This document shows positions 30,008 to 38,065 of a stretch of DNA of 64,000 nt, piece after piece (the first letter of the stretch is position 1; every line of letters starts with the position of its first letter). Origin of the DNA: a virus. Position numbers and translations under genes: made by a program. Location: positions 32,709 through 96,708 of IMG/VR virus record IMGVR_UViG_3300018080_000138; one strand, 5' to 3'. The notes below the pieces were generated by a model that searched no databases, had not been told where the DNA came from, and saw only the letters and a program-made list of their open reading frames with translations.

Positions 30008-30647
30008 TATATTAACCGCAACAATTGGAAGAAATGTATTGCATGATTTGTTTATTTCGTTAGCAAACCAAGTATCACCTAATTGGGAATGGGTAGTAGT
30101 ATTTGATGGTAATTGCTCATATAATAGATATTTTTCTGATTATATTAATTTATATAAAACTTCATCAGGAAAGATAAAGATTAGTATTGAAGAGACACCA
30201 CATAATTTTGGGAGACCACAGAGAAAGGCTGCTGTTAGTATAATGTCGGGTGGTTTTGGAATGTATGTTGACGACGACGATATTTTATACCCCCATGCTA
30301 TTAGTACACTTGAGAAATATATAAAGTATCATGATTTTATAATTTTTCGTACTTGGTGTGATTGGTTAGGTAGATCAATTCCAGCATCTTTGCATCTACC
30401 TAAGATTACTTGTGGAGAGGTTGCATCTTGTAGTTATGCTGTTAGTAATGAGTTATTGAAGGCATTGCCATGGCCACAACAGACTGGTAGGGAGGTTGGT
30501 GGGACTGCCGCAGATTATTATTGGTTTAGAGAGATGAAGAAATTGGCAAAAAGGCCGGTAGTAATACCGGATGTCCTTGCATATGCAAGGCATTATTATG
30601 TAGAAAGAGGGTGTGAACCTTCTTGGGTTTCTCGTTTTGGGCATTAG
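30000..30647 (+). CDS. GT2-type glycosyltransferase
   Basis: A 215-residue GT-A fold protein. It starts ISILTATIGRNVLHDLF and has EWVVVFDG and FGMYVDDDDILYP, the acidic metal- and nucleotide-sugar-binding site. The second half (DFIIFRTWCDW, AADYYWFREM) resembles the acceptor side of GT2 enzymes. It would transfer a sugar from a nucleotide donor in the cytoplasm; donor and acceptor are unknown. It sits alone among small accessory genes. Confidence 0.8.
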   Translation: MISILTATIGRNVLHDLFISLANQVSPNWEWVVVFDGNCSYNRYFSDYINLYKTSSGKIKISIEETPHNFGRPQRKAAVSIMSGGFGMYVDDDDILYPHAISTLEKYIKYHDFIIFRTWCDWLGRSIPASLHLPKITCGEVASCSYAVSNELLKALPWPQQTGREVGGTAADYYWFREMKKLAKRPVVIPDVLAYARHYYVERGCEPSWVSRFGH

Positions 30648-30689
30648 AGGTAGTTGTTGTATAGGAGATAAATAAATGGAAAGAGATGT

Positions 30690-30956
30690 ATGTTTAAAGA
30701 AATAGTGAGTTTTGTCATAGTTGTGTTAATAGTAGGATTATTACTTGATTGGCTTAGTACGCCTCATTATCTGGCTAATGAAGATGAGATGAAGGTACAT
30801 TATTGTGATTATATTGTAGTTGATAAAAATGCATCTTTTATTGGTGGAAATAAAATAGTAGTGAAGAACGACACCATATACTGTTCGTTTCGGTGTTATG
30901 ATATTTTATACGAAAAGTATTTAGTAGGTGATATAATAGGAGAAGAAAATAGATAA
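30690..30956 (+). CDS. Membrane-anchored small protein
   Basis: An 88-residue protein. The N-terminal hydrophobic segment IVSFVIVVLIVGLLLDWL (5-22) is a signal anchor; the rest is a strand-rich outward domain with paired Cys (YCDY, YCSFRCYD). A GGAGAT site at 30663 better suits a 9-codon frame at 30675 that overlaps this start, so initiation could be coupled. It overlaps the next gene by 1 base. The function is unknown. Confidence 0.6.
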   Translation: MFKEIVSFVIVVLIVGLLLDWLSTPHYLANEDEMKVHYCDYIVVDKNASFIGGNKIVVKNDTIYCSFRCYDILYEKYLVGDIIGEENR

Positions 30957-31435
30957 TGTTTCATATAAAACATAAAAATCATGGGAAGAATAAGGATGAA
31001 AAGTATCGTATAATGCGATCGTATTCTTCTTATAAGGAAGCAGTATGGGGTTTATGTGCACATGAACTGAGAGCGTATTTTTCCCTCTCCGGTATAATGG
31101 AAAATGATGAGTTAACAGAGGTGGGTATTTTTGAGAATGATAAATGGGTAGATTGGAGGAATATAGATTTTTCACGTTCATCTTTTGCCTTAGAATGTAT
31201 ATGTTGCGATTCGGTTGACCATCCAAACCATTATAATGAGAACCTGAGTGGAGTAGAATGCATAGAGGTAGTTGAGCGTATGAATTTTAATCTTGGAAAC
31301 GCAGTAAAGTATATTTGGAGGGCTGGGTTAAAAGAAAATATAGAAGAGAATTTAAAAAAAGCAGTGTGGTATATTAAAAGAGAATTAATTAGAATGGAGA
31401 AGTTAAATGCCAGCAAGAGCAGGAAAGAAAAATAG
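30956..31435 (+). CDS. DUF3310-domain protein
   Basis: A 159-residue protein with a C-terminal DUF3310 domain at about 90-148: VDHPNHYNE, then GVECIEVVERM, FNLGNAVKYIWRAGLK and ENLKKAVWYIKREL. This domain is widespread in phages, sometimes fused to nucleotide enzymes, and has no firm function. The N-terminal 88 residues are unmatched. It overlaps the basic protein at 31407. Confidence 0.8.
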   Translation: MFHIKHKNHGKNKDEKYRIMRSYSSYKEAVWGLCAHELRAYFSLSGIMENDELTEVGIFENDKWVDWRNIDFSRSSFALECICCDSVDHPNHYNENLSGVECIEVVERMNFNLGNAVKYIWRAGLKENIEENLKKAVWYIKRELIRMEKLNASKSRKEK

Positions 31436-31619
31436 AAAGTGGGGGAGACGGAAAAATAAACCATGCCAACAGCGGTACACGAAGCAATGTCGTTGGATAC
31501 TGAATAAAGCAAAGAGAATTGTAAGGCACTTGAGAAAGCATCCGAATTTTTGGACATATTCTAAGTTACCATCTGCCGCAGTCTTGGAGAAAGTTTCAGA
31601 GCTGCGTAAGAATCGATAA
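31407..31619 (+). CDS. Small very basic protein
   Basis: A 70-residue protein starting inside the DUF3310 gene: MPARAGKKNRKWGRRKNKP then helix RWILNKAKRIVRHLRKHPN and ALEKVSEL-like end. It is nearly all Lys/Arg in the first half, so probably binds nucleic acid. Similar tiny basic proteins are frequent beside DUF3310 genes in phages. The overlap of 29 bases and a GGAGA site upstream support translation. Confidence 0.6.
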   Translation: MPARAGKKNRKWGRRKNKPCQQRYTKQCRWILNKAKRIVRHLRKHPNFWTYSKLPSAAVLEKVSELRKNR

Positions 31620-31639
31620 AAATAAAAAGGAGAAAACAA

Positions 31640-32020
31640 ATGGATTATTGGTTAGTATATTTGATTGGACAGGTTGATATTTGGATTGATATTTGCGAGG
31701 TTTTTAGTATTATCTCAGGAATAACTTTGTTGGTCCGTATTTTTATTAATACATATTCTTTTGCCAGTGAAGAGAGAAGAGATGAGGACGAGAGAGAGCT
31801 TTTTGCTTTTAAGACGAGGTGGTTAAAATGGATTTTTTTAATTATGTTTGTTTTTTCTACGACGGTCTCTTCATTGATGCCAAATAAAAAAGTATTAGTT
31901 GCAATGGTCATTGCCTCAAAAGTTGATAGAGAGTCTTTTAATAAGCTTCTTTTATTAAAAGAAGAGGTGAAAAGAGATATAATTGATATTGTAAAAGAAT
32001 TAAATGAGAATGATAAGTAA
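31640..32020 (+). CDS. Membrane protein with two segments
   Basis: A 126-residue protein with hydrophobic segments IISGITLLVRIFI (about 24-36) and WLKWIFLIMFVFSTTVSSL (about 61-79), an acidic charged loop between them (EERRDEDERE), and a helical tail. AAGGAG precedes the ATG. It is the first of three membrane or envelope genes in a row (to 32759), suggesting envelope interaction or lysis; no specific family is recognised. Confidence 0.6.
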   Translation: MDYWLVYLIGQVDIWIDICEVFSIISGITLLVRIFINTYSFASEERRDEDERELFAFKTRWLKWIFLIMFVFSTTVSSLMPNKKVLVAMVIASKVDRESFNKLLLLKEEVKRDIIDIVKELNENDK

Positions 32021-32355
32021 TGGAAGCAATAACTAAGAAGATCTTAAGACGGTATTCTTTAACATTATGTATGATAGTATTGATAATAAGCCTTATTTTG
32101 GGTATAGTACATAATATCAAAGGATTAAGTGATAGTAATATAACTAAACCACTGACTTTGGATATTGTGTATAATGATGGTGAGACGATAATAACTTTTG
32201 ATGAGAAGGATTCTGGTGTTTTAGTTTATGAAGAATTTAGTTTGATAGGTGGTGGGAATCTATTTTTAAGAGGGGATAGTTTGGTTATAGAGTTTATTTA
32301 TTCCAAGACGAATTCAGATGTAATTTGTATTGAGAATTTAAGGGGTCCGTTGTGA
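32020..32355 (+). CDS. Single-pass membrane protein
   Basis: A 111-residue protein with an N-terminal signal anchor (LTLCMIVLIISLILGIVHNI, 14-33) and an outward beta-rich domain (LTLDIVYNDGETIITFDEKD, LVYEEFSLIGGG). It overlaps both neighbours by 1-4 bases. Together with the lipoprotein downstream it could form an envelope-spanning pair, which is speculative. Confidence 0.6.
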   Translation: MEAITKKILRRYSLTLCMIVLIISLILGIVHNIKGLSDSNITKPLTLDIVYNDGETIITFDEKDSGVLVYEEFSLIGGGNLFLRGDSLVIEFIYSKTNSDVICIENLRGPL

Positions 32356-32759
32356 AAAAGTATATAGGTATTTTATTTTTGATTTTATTATTACCTGGTT
32401 GTTCTTTAATTAGGAAGACAGTTATCATGTCACCATTACAGAAGTCAGTAACGAAGTTGGAGTTTAGGGGTGTCGGCCCATTAACATTTTCTTTGAAGAA
32501 TTGGTCTGATGTTACTGTTAGATGGGTGATGTATTTACCTGGGACATATAGTTGGATTTTGATAAAACCAGCTGAAGGAAAAATAGAGCCTGGTGAAAGT
32601 CAGTTGATATGGGTTAGAGTTGATCCTAAATCCATTAAAGGTGAAGGGATGCATATGGGAGTAATAACATTGCTTTCGGATGTAAATGATGTGATGATAC
32701 CCGTTTTTTACTTTAAAATAAGTAGTGGTGAGTTTGATTGGAAATCGGAGGAGATTTGA
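32352..32759 (+). CDS. Lipoprotein with Ig-like domain
   Basis: A 135-residue protein starting at GTG 32352. The signal MKKYIGILFLILLLPGC has a clear lipobox (LLPGC, Cys17), so the product should be lipid-anchored. The mature part looks like an Ig-like beta sandwich (LEFRGVGPLTFSLKNWSDVTV, GKIEPGESQLIWVRVDP, MGVITLLSD) of the DUF1573/ASH type. Phage lipoproteins can block superinfection or help lysis. The host must have a lipoprotein pathway. Confidence 0.75.
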   Translation: MKKYIGILFLILLLPGCSLIRKTVIMSPLQKSVTKLEFRGVGPLTFSLKNWSDVTVRWVMYLPGTYSWILIKPAEGKIEPGESQLIWVRVDPKSIKGEGMHMGVITLLSDVNDVMIPVFYFKISSGEFDWKSEEI

Positions 32760-32769
32760 GGGTATAAAG

Positions 32770-32991
32770 ATGTGGAATATAGGAGATAAATGTTATGTTA
32801 TTTTTCCTGAGGGTATTGTACAGGGAAAAATTATTAGTGAGGGGGTATATACACATACATACGTTGTTGAGTTTTGTACAGAAATAGATTTATTGGGGAA
32901 TAATATTGGAATGGTTGTTAATCATTCATTAATGACCAGGGATGAGGCATTTAAACTGCAAAATCTTACAATAATAGAAGAGGAGGTTTAA
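32770..32991 (+). CDS. Small SH3-like hypothetical protein
   Basis: I use ATG 32770, which has TTGAGGG upstream, not the earlier in-frame start. The 73 residues read MWNIGDKCYVIFPEGIVQGKIIS then THTYVVEF, resembling a KOW/SH3-like barrel, and end with MTRDEAFKLQNLTI. The function is unknown. Confidence 0.6.
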   Translation: MWNIGDKCYVIFPEGIVQGKIISEGVYTHTYVVEFCTEIDLLGNNIGMVVNHSLMTRDEAFKLQNLTIIEEEV

Positions 32992-32997
32992 GTAATA

Positions 32998-34059
32998 ATG
33001 CTAAAAATATTATTGCTAAGAGTAGTTTCTGATAATAAAGGTGATGATATGATTGCCGAGGCCATTAAACAGGGATTTAGGCAGTCAATGGTTAAAATAT
33101 CGTTTACAGAAATATCAGTAAAGGAAAAAGTCGGATGTAACGCAGTTAATTATATAAATACATTTGATGCAGTTATCTTAGGGGGTAGTGGATTATTTGT
33201 GAACCATAAGTTTGACTCAGGATTTTATTTTAATTGTAGACCTGAGTTTTTTGATAGAATAAAAATTCCATTATACATTATTGGGGTTGGTAGTAACGAT
33301 AATTTTAAATACTCAAGTTATGGCAAGTTAAAGGAAAGAACAATAGCCAATATTAAAAAACTTATTGGGCGTGCTAAGTTTACATGGGTTAGGGATAATC
33401 AAACAAAAAATTTGTTACTTAGTAATGGAATTAGTGATGTAGTGTATATTCCTTGTCCTGTTCTTGCAATGGGTAGTTTATTTGGTAGTTCAGTAGATAC
33501 TGATAGTCCTATGTCTGTGTCTATATCTTTTGGAAAGCATGGAAAGTATGTAAGTAGTGTGCATGATTATTTGGTGGTGTGTTATGCAAAAATATTAAGA
33601 AGGGTATTAAATGAGTTTGATATTAATATTAATTTTATTGCACATAGAGATATAGATTATGATTCCTATAATGATTTGGTTAATAGAAAAGAATTTAGAG
33701 ATGATAAGGAAAAATTTAAATTTACATTAACTAATTCGCCTTATATAATGAATAAACTTTACTCAGAGAGTATGTGCCATATAGGAGTATATTTACACTC
33801 AAATATTATTGCATTTAGTAATGGATGTCCTGTGAATATACTTGGTTATGATAAGAAGTGTAAAGCATTTTATGAAGATATTGTAAAGGATAATGAGTTA
33901 TGTACATATAATTTGCTTCATAATATTAATATTAGTATGATTTATAGAGCAGTTATCAGTAGTTTACATAGGTGTAGAGGGAGCTTGTATGCTATAAAAG
34001 AACAAGATAAGATTATCCAGACATTATCGGGCATCGCAAGGAAAATTTATTTGTCATAA
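32998..34059 (+). CDS. Polysaccharide pyruvyl transferase-like protein
   Basis: The 353-residue protein follows the PF04230 pattern: KGDDMIAEAIKQGF near the start, DAVILGGSGLF, IPLYIIGVGSND, RAKFTWVRDNQTKNLLLSNG and the late GVYLHSNIIAFSNGCPVNILGY with KAFYEDI. Members add pyruvyl ketals to sugars or act on related surface polymers. It opens the large glycosylation region. The substrate is unknown. The preceding gene ends 6 bases upstream. Confidence 0.8.
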   Translation: MLKILLLRVVSDNKGDDMIAEAIKQGFRQSMVKISFTEISVKEKVGCNAVNYINTFDAVILGGSGLFVNHKFDSGFYFNCRPEFFDRIKIPLYIIGVGSNDNFKYSSYGKLKERTIANIKKLIGRAKFTWVRDNQTKNLLLSNGISDVVYIPCPVLAMGSLFGSSVDTDSPMSVSISFGKHGKYVSSVHDYLVVCYAKILRRVLNEFDININFIAHRDIDYDSYNDLVNRKEFRDDKEKFKFTLTNSPYIMNKLYSESMCHIGVYLHSNIIAFSNGCPVNILGYDKKCKAFYEDIVKDNELCTYNLLHNINISMIYRAVISSLHRCRGSLYAIKEQDKIIQTLSGIARKIYLS

Positions 34060-34079
34060 GTATAATTAGGGATAGATTT

Positions 34080-34400
34080 TTGAATGCTAAGAAGATTATA
34101 TTGGATAAGATAGAAAAATATGAAAAAGATAAAGACGTTCTATCTTTAGTGATGCTTAGTAAGACTTTATTGGATAGGTTAAAAAAAATCTCAGGCAGAG
34201 TAGAAAATATAGATGTTAGTAGTAAGGTTAAAACCTTTCCAAAACTTTATAGTACATGGCGGCATAAAAAGATAAATATTATACTAAGAGTAAATTCAAT
34301 AAAAAATAATAGTATCATACTTATGGAGGATAAAATAGGGGGGTTTAGTTGGAATGGCAGTATTAATCAGTTTTTTAAAGAGTGGAGAGTATCTAAGTGA
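34080..34400 (+). CDS. Hypothetical protein
   Basis: A 106-residue basic protein starting at TTG 34080. Helices come first (KIILDKIEKYEKDKDVLSL, LLDRLKKISG), followed by strands (KINIILRVNSIKNNSIILMED). The stop overlaps the next GTG. The function is unknown. Confidence 0.55.
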   Translation: MNAKKIILDKIEKYEKDKDVLSLVMLSKTLLDRLKKISGRVENIDVSSKVKTFPKLYSTWRHKKINIILRVNSIKNNSIILMEDKIGGFSWNGSINQFFKEWRVSK

Positions 34401-34825
34401 TAAATTTAAATAGATTGCACGAAGTTGCTCTTGGAATAAGAAATGAAAGAGGATGTGGAAAAACAACATTTGATATTTCCTGTATCCAGGGCAGTTTTGA
34501 TTTAGATAATACATTAGTAATTGTGCTGGTAAATAAGTATAGTGATGTTTCTGTATATATCTCAAAAATAGTAAGTTATTTTGGTGAGAATGTTGTATAT
34601 CATAAATTTAAAAAAATAGCATATTTGAGATATAATAAAGTGAAAAGACAAATAATATTTAAAGTATTAAATCTTAATGCAGGTGATTTTAATTTGAGTA
34701 GTGTATTAGACGGGTTTAGTAAAAATATTCCAATTGTTGATTTTAGATATATAGAATATCCAAGTTACCAGAAATTAAAGGAGTATACAGATTGCAGAAA
34801 GAATATGAGCTTTCTCAATGGGTAA
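34397..34825 (+). CDS. Hypothetical protein with P-loop-like motif
   Basis: A 142-residue protein starting at GTG 34397. GIRNERGCGKTTFDI near the start resembles a Walker A loop whose first Gly is shifted or replaced. LVIVLVNKYSDVSVYISKIV and NIPIVDFRYIEYP could be the strands of a small P-loop fold, but no Walker B Asp-Glu is obvious. A degenerate NTPase is possible. It overlaps the following glycosyltransferase by 34 bases. Confidence 0.45.
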   Translation: MINLNRLHEVALGIRNERGCGKTTFDISCIQGSFDLDNTLVIVLVNKYSDVSVYISKIVSYFGENVVYHKFKKIAYLRYNKVKRQIIFKVLNLNAGDFNLSSVLDGFSKNIPIVDFRYIEYPSYQKLKEYTDCRKNMSFLNG

Positions 34826-35895
34826 GAAGTAATACATGGGCAAAATCAATACCATTTAAGGTAGCATTTAGAATTGGGGGTGGTCTTGGTGACATGCTGC
34901 ATACAGCAGCTACAGGGCATACGTTTACACGGATAAAGAGTTTTAAAGAAATTTTTAAAAGTTGCAAGATTGTTTTGTGGGTAAACTCACATGATGAGAA
35001 AATAGCGACTGATTTATGGTCAACATCACAGTACATTGATGAAGTATTGTGGCGGCAGGAGGAAACTATTTTTAGAGGATACCTTCGTGAGTTTTTTGGT
35101 AAAAATATGTTGTCTGATTGGACAAATCTACCGATATATGACACGAATCCTTGGGAAATGGTGTATAATAATACACGGTTTAAAGAAAGTGGTGGTATAC
35201 CGATATATGAGTTTTTGCGCCAGGTACATCTACCGATAAATTTATTATTGCAAGAAGAGTTTGAACCAAAGTGCATGCCTGAAGATATTGAGTGGGGAAT
35301 AAGGAATATTCCTAATATGACAGTTGGAATAAGTTTTTTTTCAAGCCACAAAACAATAGACATAAAAGTATGGAAAAGTATAATAAAAAAATTATTGGCT
35401 AATGGACTTAATGTAGCTTTCTTTGGTAATGAGTATGAGAGAAGAGTAATAAAAGTGGATAAGAAGAATAGATCATTATCTGCAATTGCCAATAGGGCAT
35501 GGAAGAAGGGTGGATTAGGAATATTTTATAAAGAGTTGATTGAGAGTAACATGACTGGGATAATTGATCTTGTTGGAAAGTCAAATAATATAAGGCAGAC
35601 ACTTGTTGCGATGAAGCAGTGTATAGGACATATTACTGTTAATAGTGGTTTATGCAATGTTCCGTGGTTGTACAGGATACCATCCGTTATGCTTTTTATA
35701 AAGAGCGCAAAGATGACGAATAGTTATGTACATAAAGAAAATGGATATTTTTGGGGTGTTACAAATCCAGATTACGTAAAACCTTATAGTACTCGAATAA
35801 TTATCCCGGAAGCAAATATAACAAAGGATATATCGGATAGTATTGTTACTGATTTAATGCGCAATATATCATTTATCCATGATACGAAAAGATGA
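34792..35895 (+). CDS. GT9-like glycosyltransferase
   Basis: A 367-residue protein starting at TTG 34792, with AAAGGAG 8-9 bases upstream. The GT-B elements are FRIGGGLGDMLHTAATGHTF (GT9 glycine loop), GISFFSSHKTIDIKVW and ANGLNVAFFGNEYE, then AMKQCIGHITVNSGLCNVPWLYRIPSVMLF, the donor-binding side. It would use an ADP- or other nucleotide-activated sugar. The acceptor is unknown. Confidence 0.75.
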   Translation: MQKEYELSQWVRSNTWAKSIPFKVAFRIGGGLGDMLHTAATGHTFTRIKSFKEIFKSCKIVLWVNSHDEKIATDLWSTSQYIDEVLWRQEETIFRGYLREFFGKNMLSDWTNLPIYDTNPWEMVYNNTRFKESGGIPIYEFLRQVHLPINLLLQEEFEPKCMPEDIEWGIRNIPNMTVGISFFSSHKTIDIKVWKSIIKKLLANGLNVAFFGNEYERRVIKVDKKNRSLSAIANRAWKKGGLGIFYKELIESNMTGIIDLVGKSNNIRQTLVAMKQCIGHITVNSGLCNVPWLYRIPSVMLFIKSAKMTNSYVHKENGYFWGVTNPDYVKPYSTRIIIPEANITKDISDSIVTDLMRNISFIHDTKR

Positions 35896-36143
35896 TAGTT
35901 TATATAACACAGACAATAGATGGAAAGAAAATAACAAGAGACATTGAAGATATGGTAGATGGAAGTTATTGTGGTATAAGGTCTGTAAAGAATTATGGTA
36001 CGATACTTGGTGCTGCAAAACTTATTAGATTTGGTGGTAATTTGGTTGCAAACATTTATACCACTAAAAATGAAGGTATGCGGTATAATTATTATTTATC
36101 AGTAAAAGAAAGGGTATCATTAATTGCAGTCAAAAAAGCTTAA
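35892..36143 (+). CDS. Small hypothetical protein
   Basis: An 83-residue protein of mostly strands (MIVYITQTIDGKKITRDIEDM, GGNLVANIYTTK, RYNYYLSVKERVSLI). It overlaps the glycosyltransferase by 4 bases (ATGA) and the MurB-like gene by 20. The function is unknown. Confidence 0.55.
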   Translation: MIVYITQTIDGKKITRDIEDMVDGSYCGIRSVKNYGTILGAAKLIRFGGNLVANIYTTKNEGMRYNYYLSVKERVSLIAVKKA

Positions 36144-36960
36144 GAGAAGAAGAACGAAATTGGCCGGTTATACATCTATTGGAATAGGTGGTAGTGCACC
36201 TTTATATATTCCCAAGTCATTAGATGAATTAAAAAGGTTTATCGATTTACATAGACATTATAGGTGCATCGGTAGCGGAACAAATATTTTATTGACATTT
36301 GATAAAAGTAATATCCCATTTATTAGTTTAGGAAACTTTAGTGAGATAAAGAAGTATGGTGATATTTTTTGTGTTGGAGCTGGTTGTTTGTTATCCGTTT
36401 TTGCAAAATATACCACATTAATGGGATATACTGGATTGGAGTGGGCTGTTTATGCATATGGAACAGTTGGTGGTGCAATAATTGGAAATGCAGCAATGTA
36501 TCGTAATAATCCAATAAGTAGTAAACTTGCAGTTGTCACCACATTACGAGGTGGATCACAAGATTTTACTATGTATATTAAAGATGAGTTGAAGTTTCGT
36601 TACCGTGAGTGTAGTTTACCATGTAATGATATAATTGTAAACGCAACATTTTGTCTTACTAAAGGTAGTAGTAGTGTAATAGAAAAAAAATTGAGGTTAG
36701 CAAAAAATGTTAGACGGGCACAATTGTTTTGGTGTAAGGGGTATAAAAGGTTTGGTAATTTTTGGAAGGATTATCATATAATAAAAGAAAATATATTAGA
36801 TATACAGGTTTTAGAAACAGACAAGTTACTTATGCCTACAATGTTACCTGGTTGGATATTGAATAAAGGTAGTGCAACTGCCAAGGACATTCTTTTATTT
36901 GCTGATGCTGTTGAGAAAGATATACAGGTTAAGTTAAGAAGAGAAGTAATAGTGTATTGA
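36124..36960 (+). CDS. murB: MurB-like FAD-binding protein
   Basis: The 278-residue protein matches UDP-N-acetylenolpyruvoylglucosamine reductase. It has TSIGIGGSAPLYI, the GSGTNIL FAD loop, LEWAVYAYGTVGGAIIGNAAMY, KFRYREC with Arg161, WILNKGSATAKDILLFADAVEKD and the final RREVIVY with Glu274. MurB makes UDP-MurNAc for peptidoglycan. At the expected catalytic Ser segment (family G-S/C-x-FKNP) the chain reads FGNFWKDY, with Asn212 instead of Ser. It starts at TTG 36124 behind AAAGGG. Either the active site is altered or it reduces another enolpyruvyl or sugar substrate. Confidence 0.8.
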   Translation: MQSKKLKRRRTKLAGYTSIGIGGSAPLYIPKSLDELKRFIDLHRHYRCIGSGTNILLTFDKSNIPFISLGNFSEIKKYGDIFCVGAGCLLSVFAKYTTLMGYTGLEWAVYAYGTVGGAIIGNAAMYRNNPISSKLAVVTTLRGGSQDFTMYIKDELKFRYRECSLPCNDIIVNATFCLTKGSSSVIEKKLRLAKNVRRAQLFWCKGYKRFGNFWKDYHIIKENILDIQVLETDKLLMPTMLPGWILNKGSATAKDILLFADAVEKDIQVKLRREVIVY

Positions 36961-37913
36961 TGAGAATAGTGTTTATAAATTGTATTAATAGTTTTAAGAA
37001 TGAAGCCAGTTCACATAGGTTTTGGGCTGAAGAATTTTTAAACCAGGCATCAGATATATTATTCTTAACAAAACATAATTGGAATATTAATGAGATAGTA
37101 AATTTTAAACCACAACATATTCATTTTGCAAGTGACGCGTTGCCAAGAAGTGTGTGGATGCCGGTAAATAAAATTAAGAAATTAAGAAATAAATTAAATA
37201 GTGCTAAATTAAACACAGTGATCACTTCATATAGGGGTGGTGTTGGAAAGGAAGGTGAACTACTTGAGGTATTAAATGGTTTAGTGGATAAAGCTTTTGG
37301 TTCAACAGATTTTTACAGTAATCAGGAGTGGTTACCAACGGCGTCAAATCCATTATTTTGGAATGGGGTGAGAAGGGGCGGTTTATGTGGTATCATATAT
37401 ATTGGACATGCTTCAGAGGAGCATATAAAGATAATGCGAAAAAGAGGTATTTATTTTACAAAACATAAGTATTTAAAGGCATTACAAGGGCGGACAAAAT
37501 TAACCGTAGTTGGATCTGGATGGAAACGATTTGGTATAAGGCATGAGATACCAACTAATACGTATGAGCAGAATAGAAATTATTATTTAAACTCGACGAT
37601 CGGATTGAATATAGTTCATGATGATTTACGAAAATATACAAAATACTTTTCTAATAGATTAATTCACATGATGCAAACAGGACTTCCATGTATTACACCA
37701 TACCAACCTAACTTAGAAAAAGTGTTTAAATATGGTGAAGTCATTATGTATAAGAACATTAATGATTTATTATTAAAGGTTATTTATTATTTGGATGAGA
37801 CAAATAGAGATGAGTTACGTAGAATAGCCGCAAAAGGAAAGCATCTTGTATCTACTGTTTGGAATCCGAAAAACTTAGTTAGAAAAATATTAAGTGTTGA
37901 GAGGAAGCAATGA
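36960..37913 (+). CDS. GT-B glycosyltransferase, local family A copy 1
   Basis: A 317-residue CgeB-like GT-B protein. Landmarks are FKPQHIHFASDALPRSVWMP, ITSYRGGVG, CGIIYIGHASEEHI, NTYEQNRNYYLNSTIGLNIV and SNRLIHMMQTGLPCITPYQP, the donor-side motif. It is most similar to the protein at 42872 and shares 51 identical bases with that gene. I use ATG 36960, in a TGATG overlap with the murB-like stop. Substrates are unknown. Confidence 0.7.
   Translation: MRIVFINCINSFKNEASSHRFWAEEFLNQASDILFLTKHNWNINEIVNFKPQHIHFASDALPRSVWMPVNKIKKLRNKLNSAKLNTVITSYRGGVGKEGELLEVLNGLVDKAFGSTDFYSNQEWLPTASNPLFWNGVRRGGLCGIIYIGHASEEHIKIMRKRGIYFTKHKYLKALQGRTKLTVVGSGWKRFGIRHEIPTNTYEQNRNYYLNSTIGLNIVHDDLRKYTKYFSNRLIHMMQTGLPCITPYQPNLEKVFKYGEVIMYKNINDLLLKVIYYLDETNRDELRRIAAKGKHLVSTVWNPKNLVRKILSVERKQ
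37217..37246 (+). repeat. 30-base identity shared with 43108-43137
   Basis: AGTGATCACTTCATATAGGG and the next 10 bases are identical at 37217-37246 and 43108-43137, in the segment encoding ITSYRGGVG of two paralogous glycosyltransferases whose surrounding DNA has diverged strongly. Confidence 0.85.
37655..37705 (+). repeat. 51-base identity shared with 43525-43575
   Basis: The segment encoding RLIHMMQTGLPCITPYQ is identical over 51 bases at 37655-37705 and 43525-43575, ending ACACCATACCA. Flanking codons differ at many positions, so selection on protein alone would not keep the synonymous sites. Recent gene conversion or recombination between the two genes is the likely cause. Confidence 0.88.
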
Positions 37914-38065
37914 GAAAAATATATAAAGTTTTATTACTACTTAAGTTAGGTTTGTTTATTATGTTATATTATATTATTCATTTTGTATTTAAGTGGTTTA
38001 AAAGATGTTATTATAAAATTTTTACTTTAGTGAGAGGTAGTAATGAAGGTAGTATACATAAATAA
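37910..38065 (+). CDS. Small membrane protein
   Basis: A 51-residue frame, MRKIYKVLLLLKLGLFIMLYY then IIHFVFKWFKRC, one or two hydrophobic helices with a basic tail. GAGG lies 5 bases before the ATG, which overlaps the preceding stop. It overlaps the next glycosyltransferase start by 23 bases. It could anchor glycosyltransferases to the membrane; this is a guess from position. Confidence 0.45.
   Translation: MRKIYKVLLLLKLGLFIMLYYIIHFVFKWFKRCYYKIFTLVRGSNEGSIHK

Noticed and set aside
34815-35492. 225-codon minus-strand frame
   Set aside because: It lies completely inside the well-supported GT9-like gene and shows no motif; a shadow frame.
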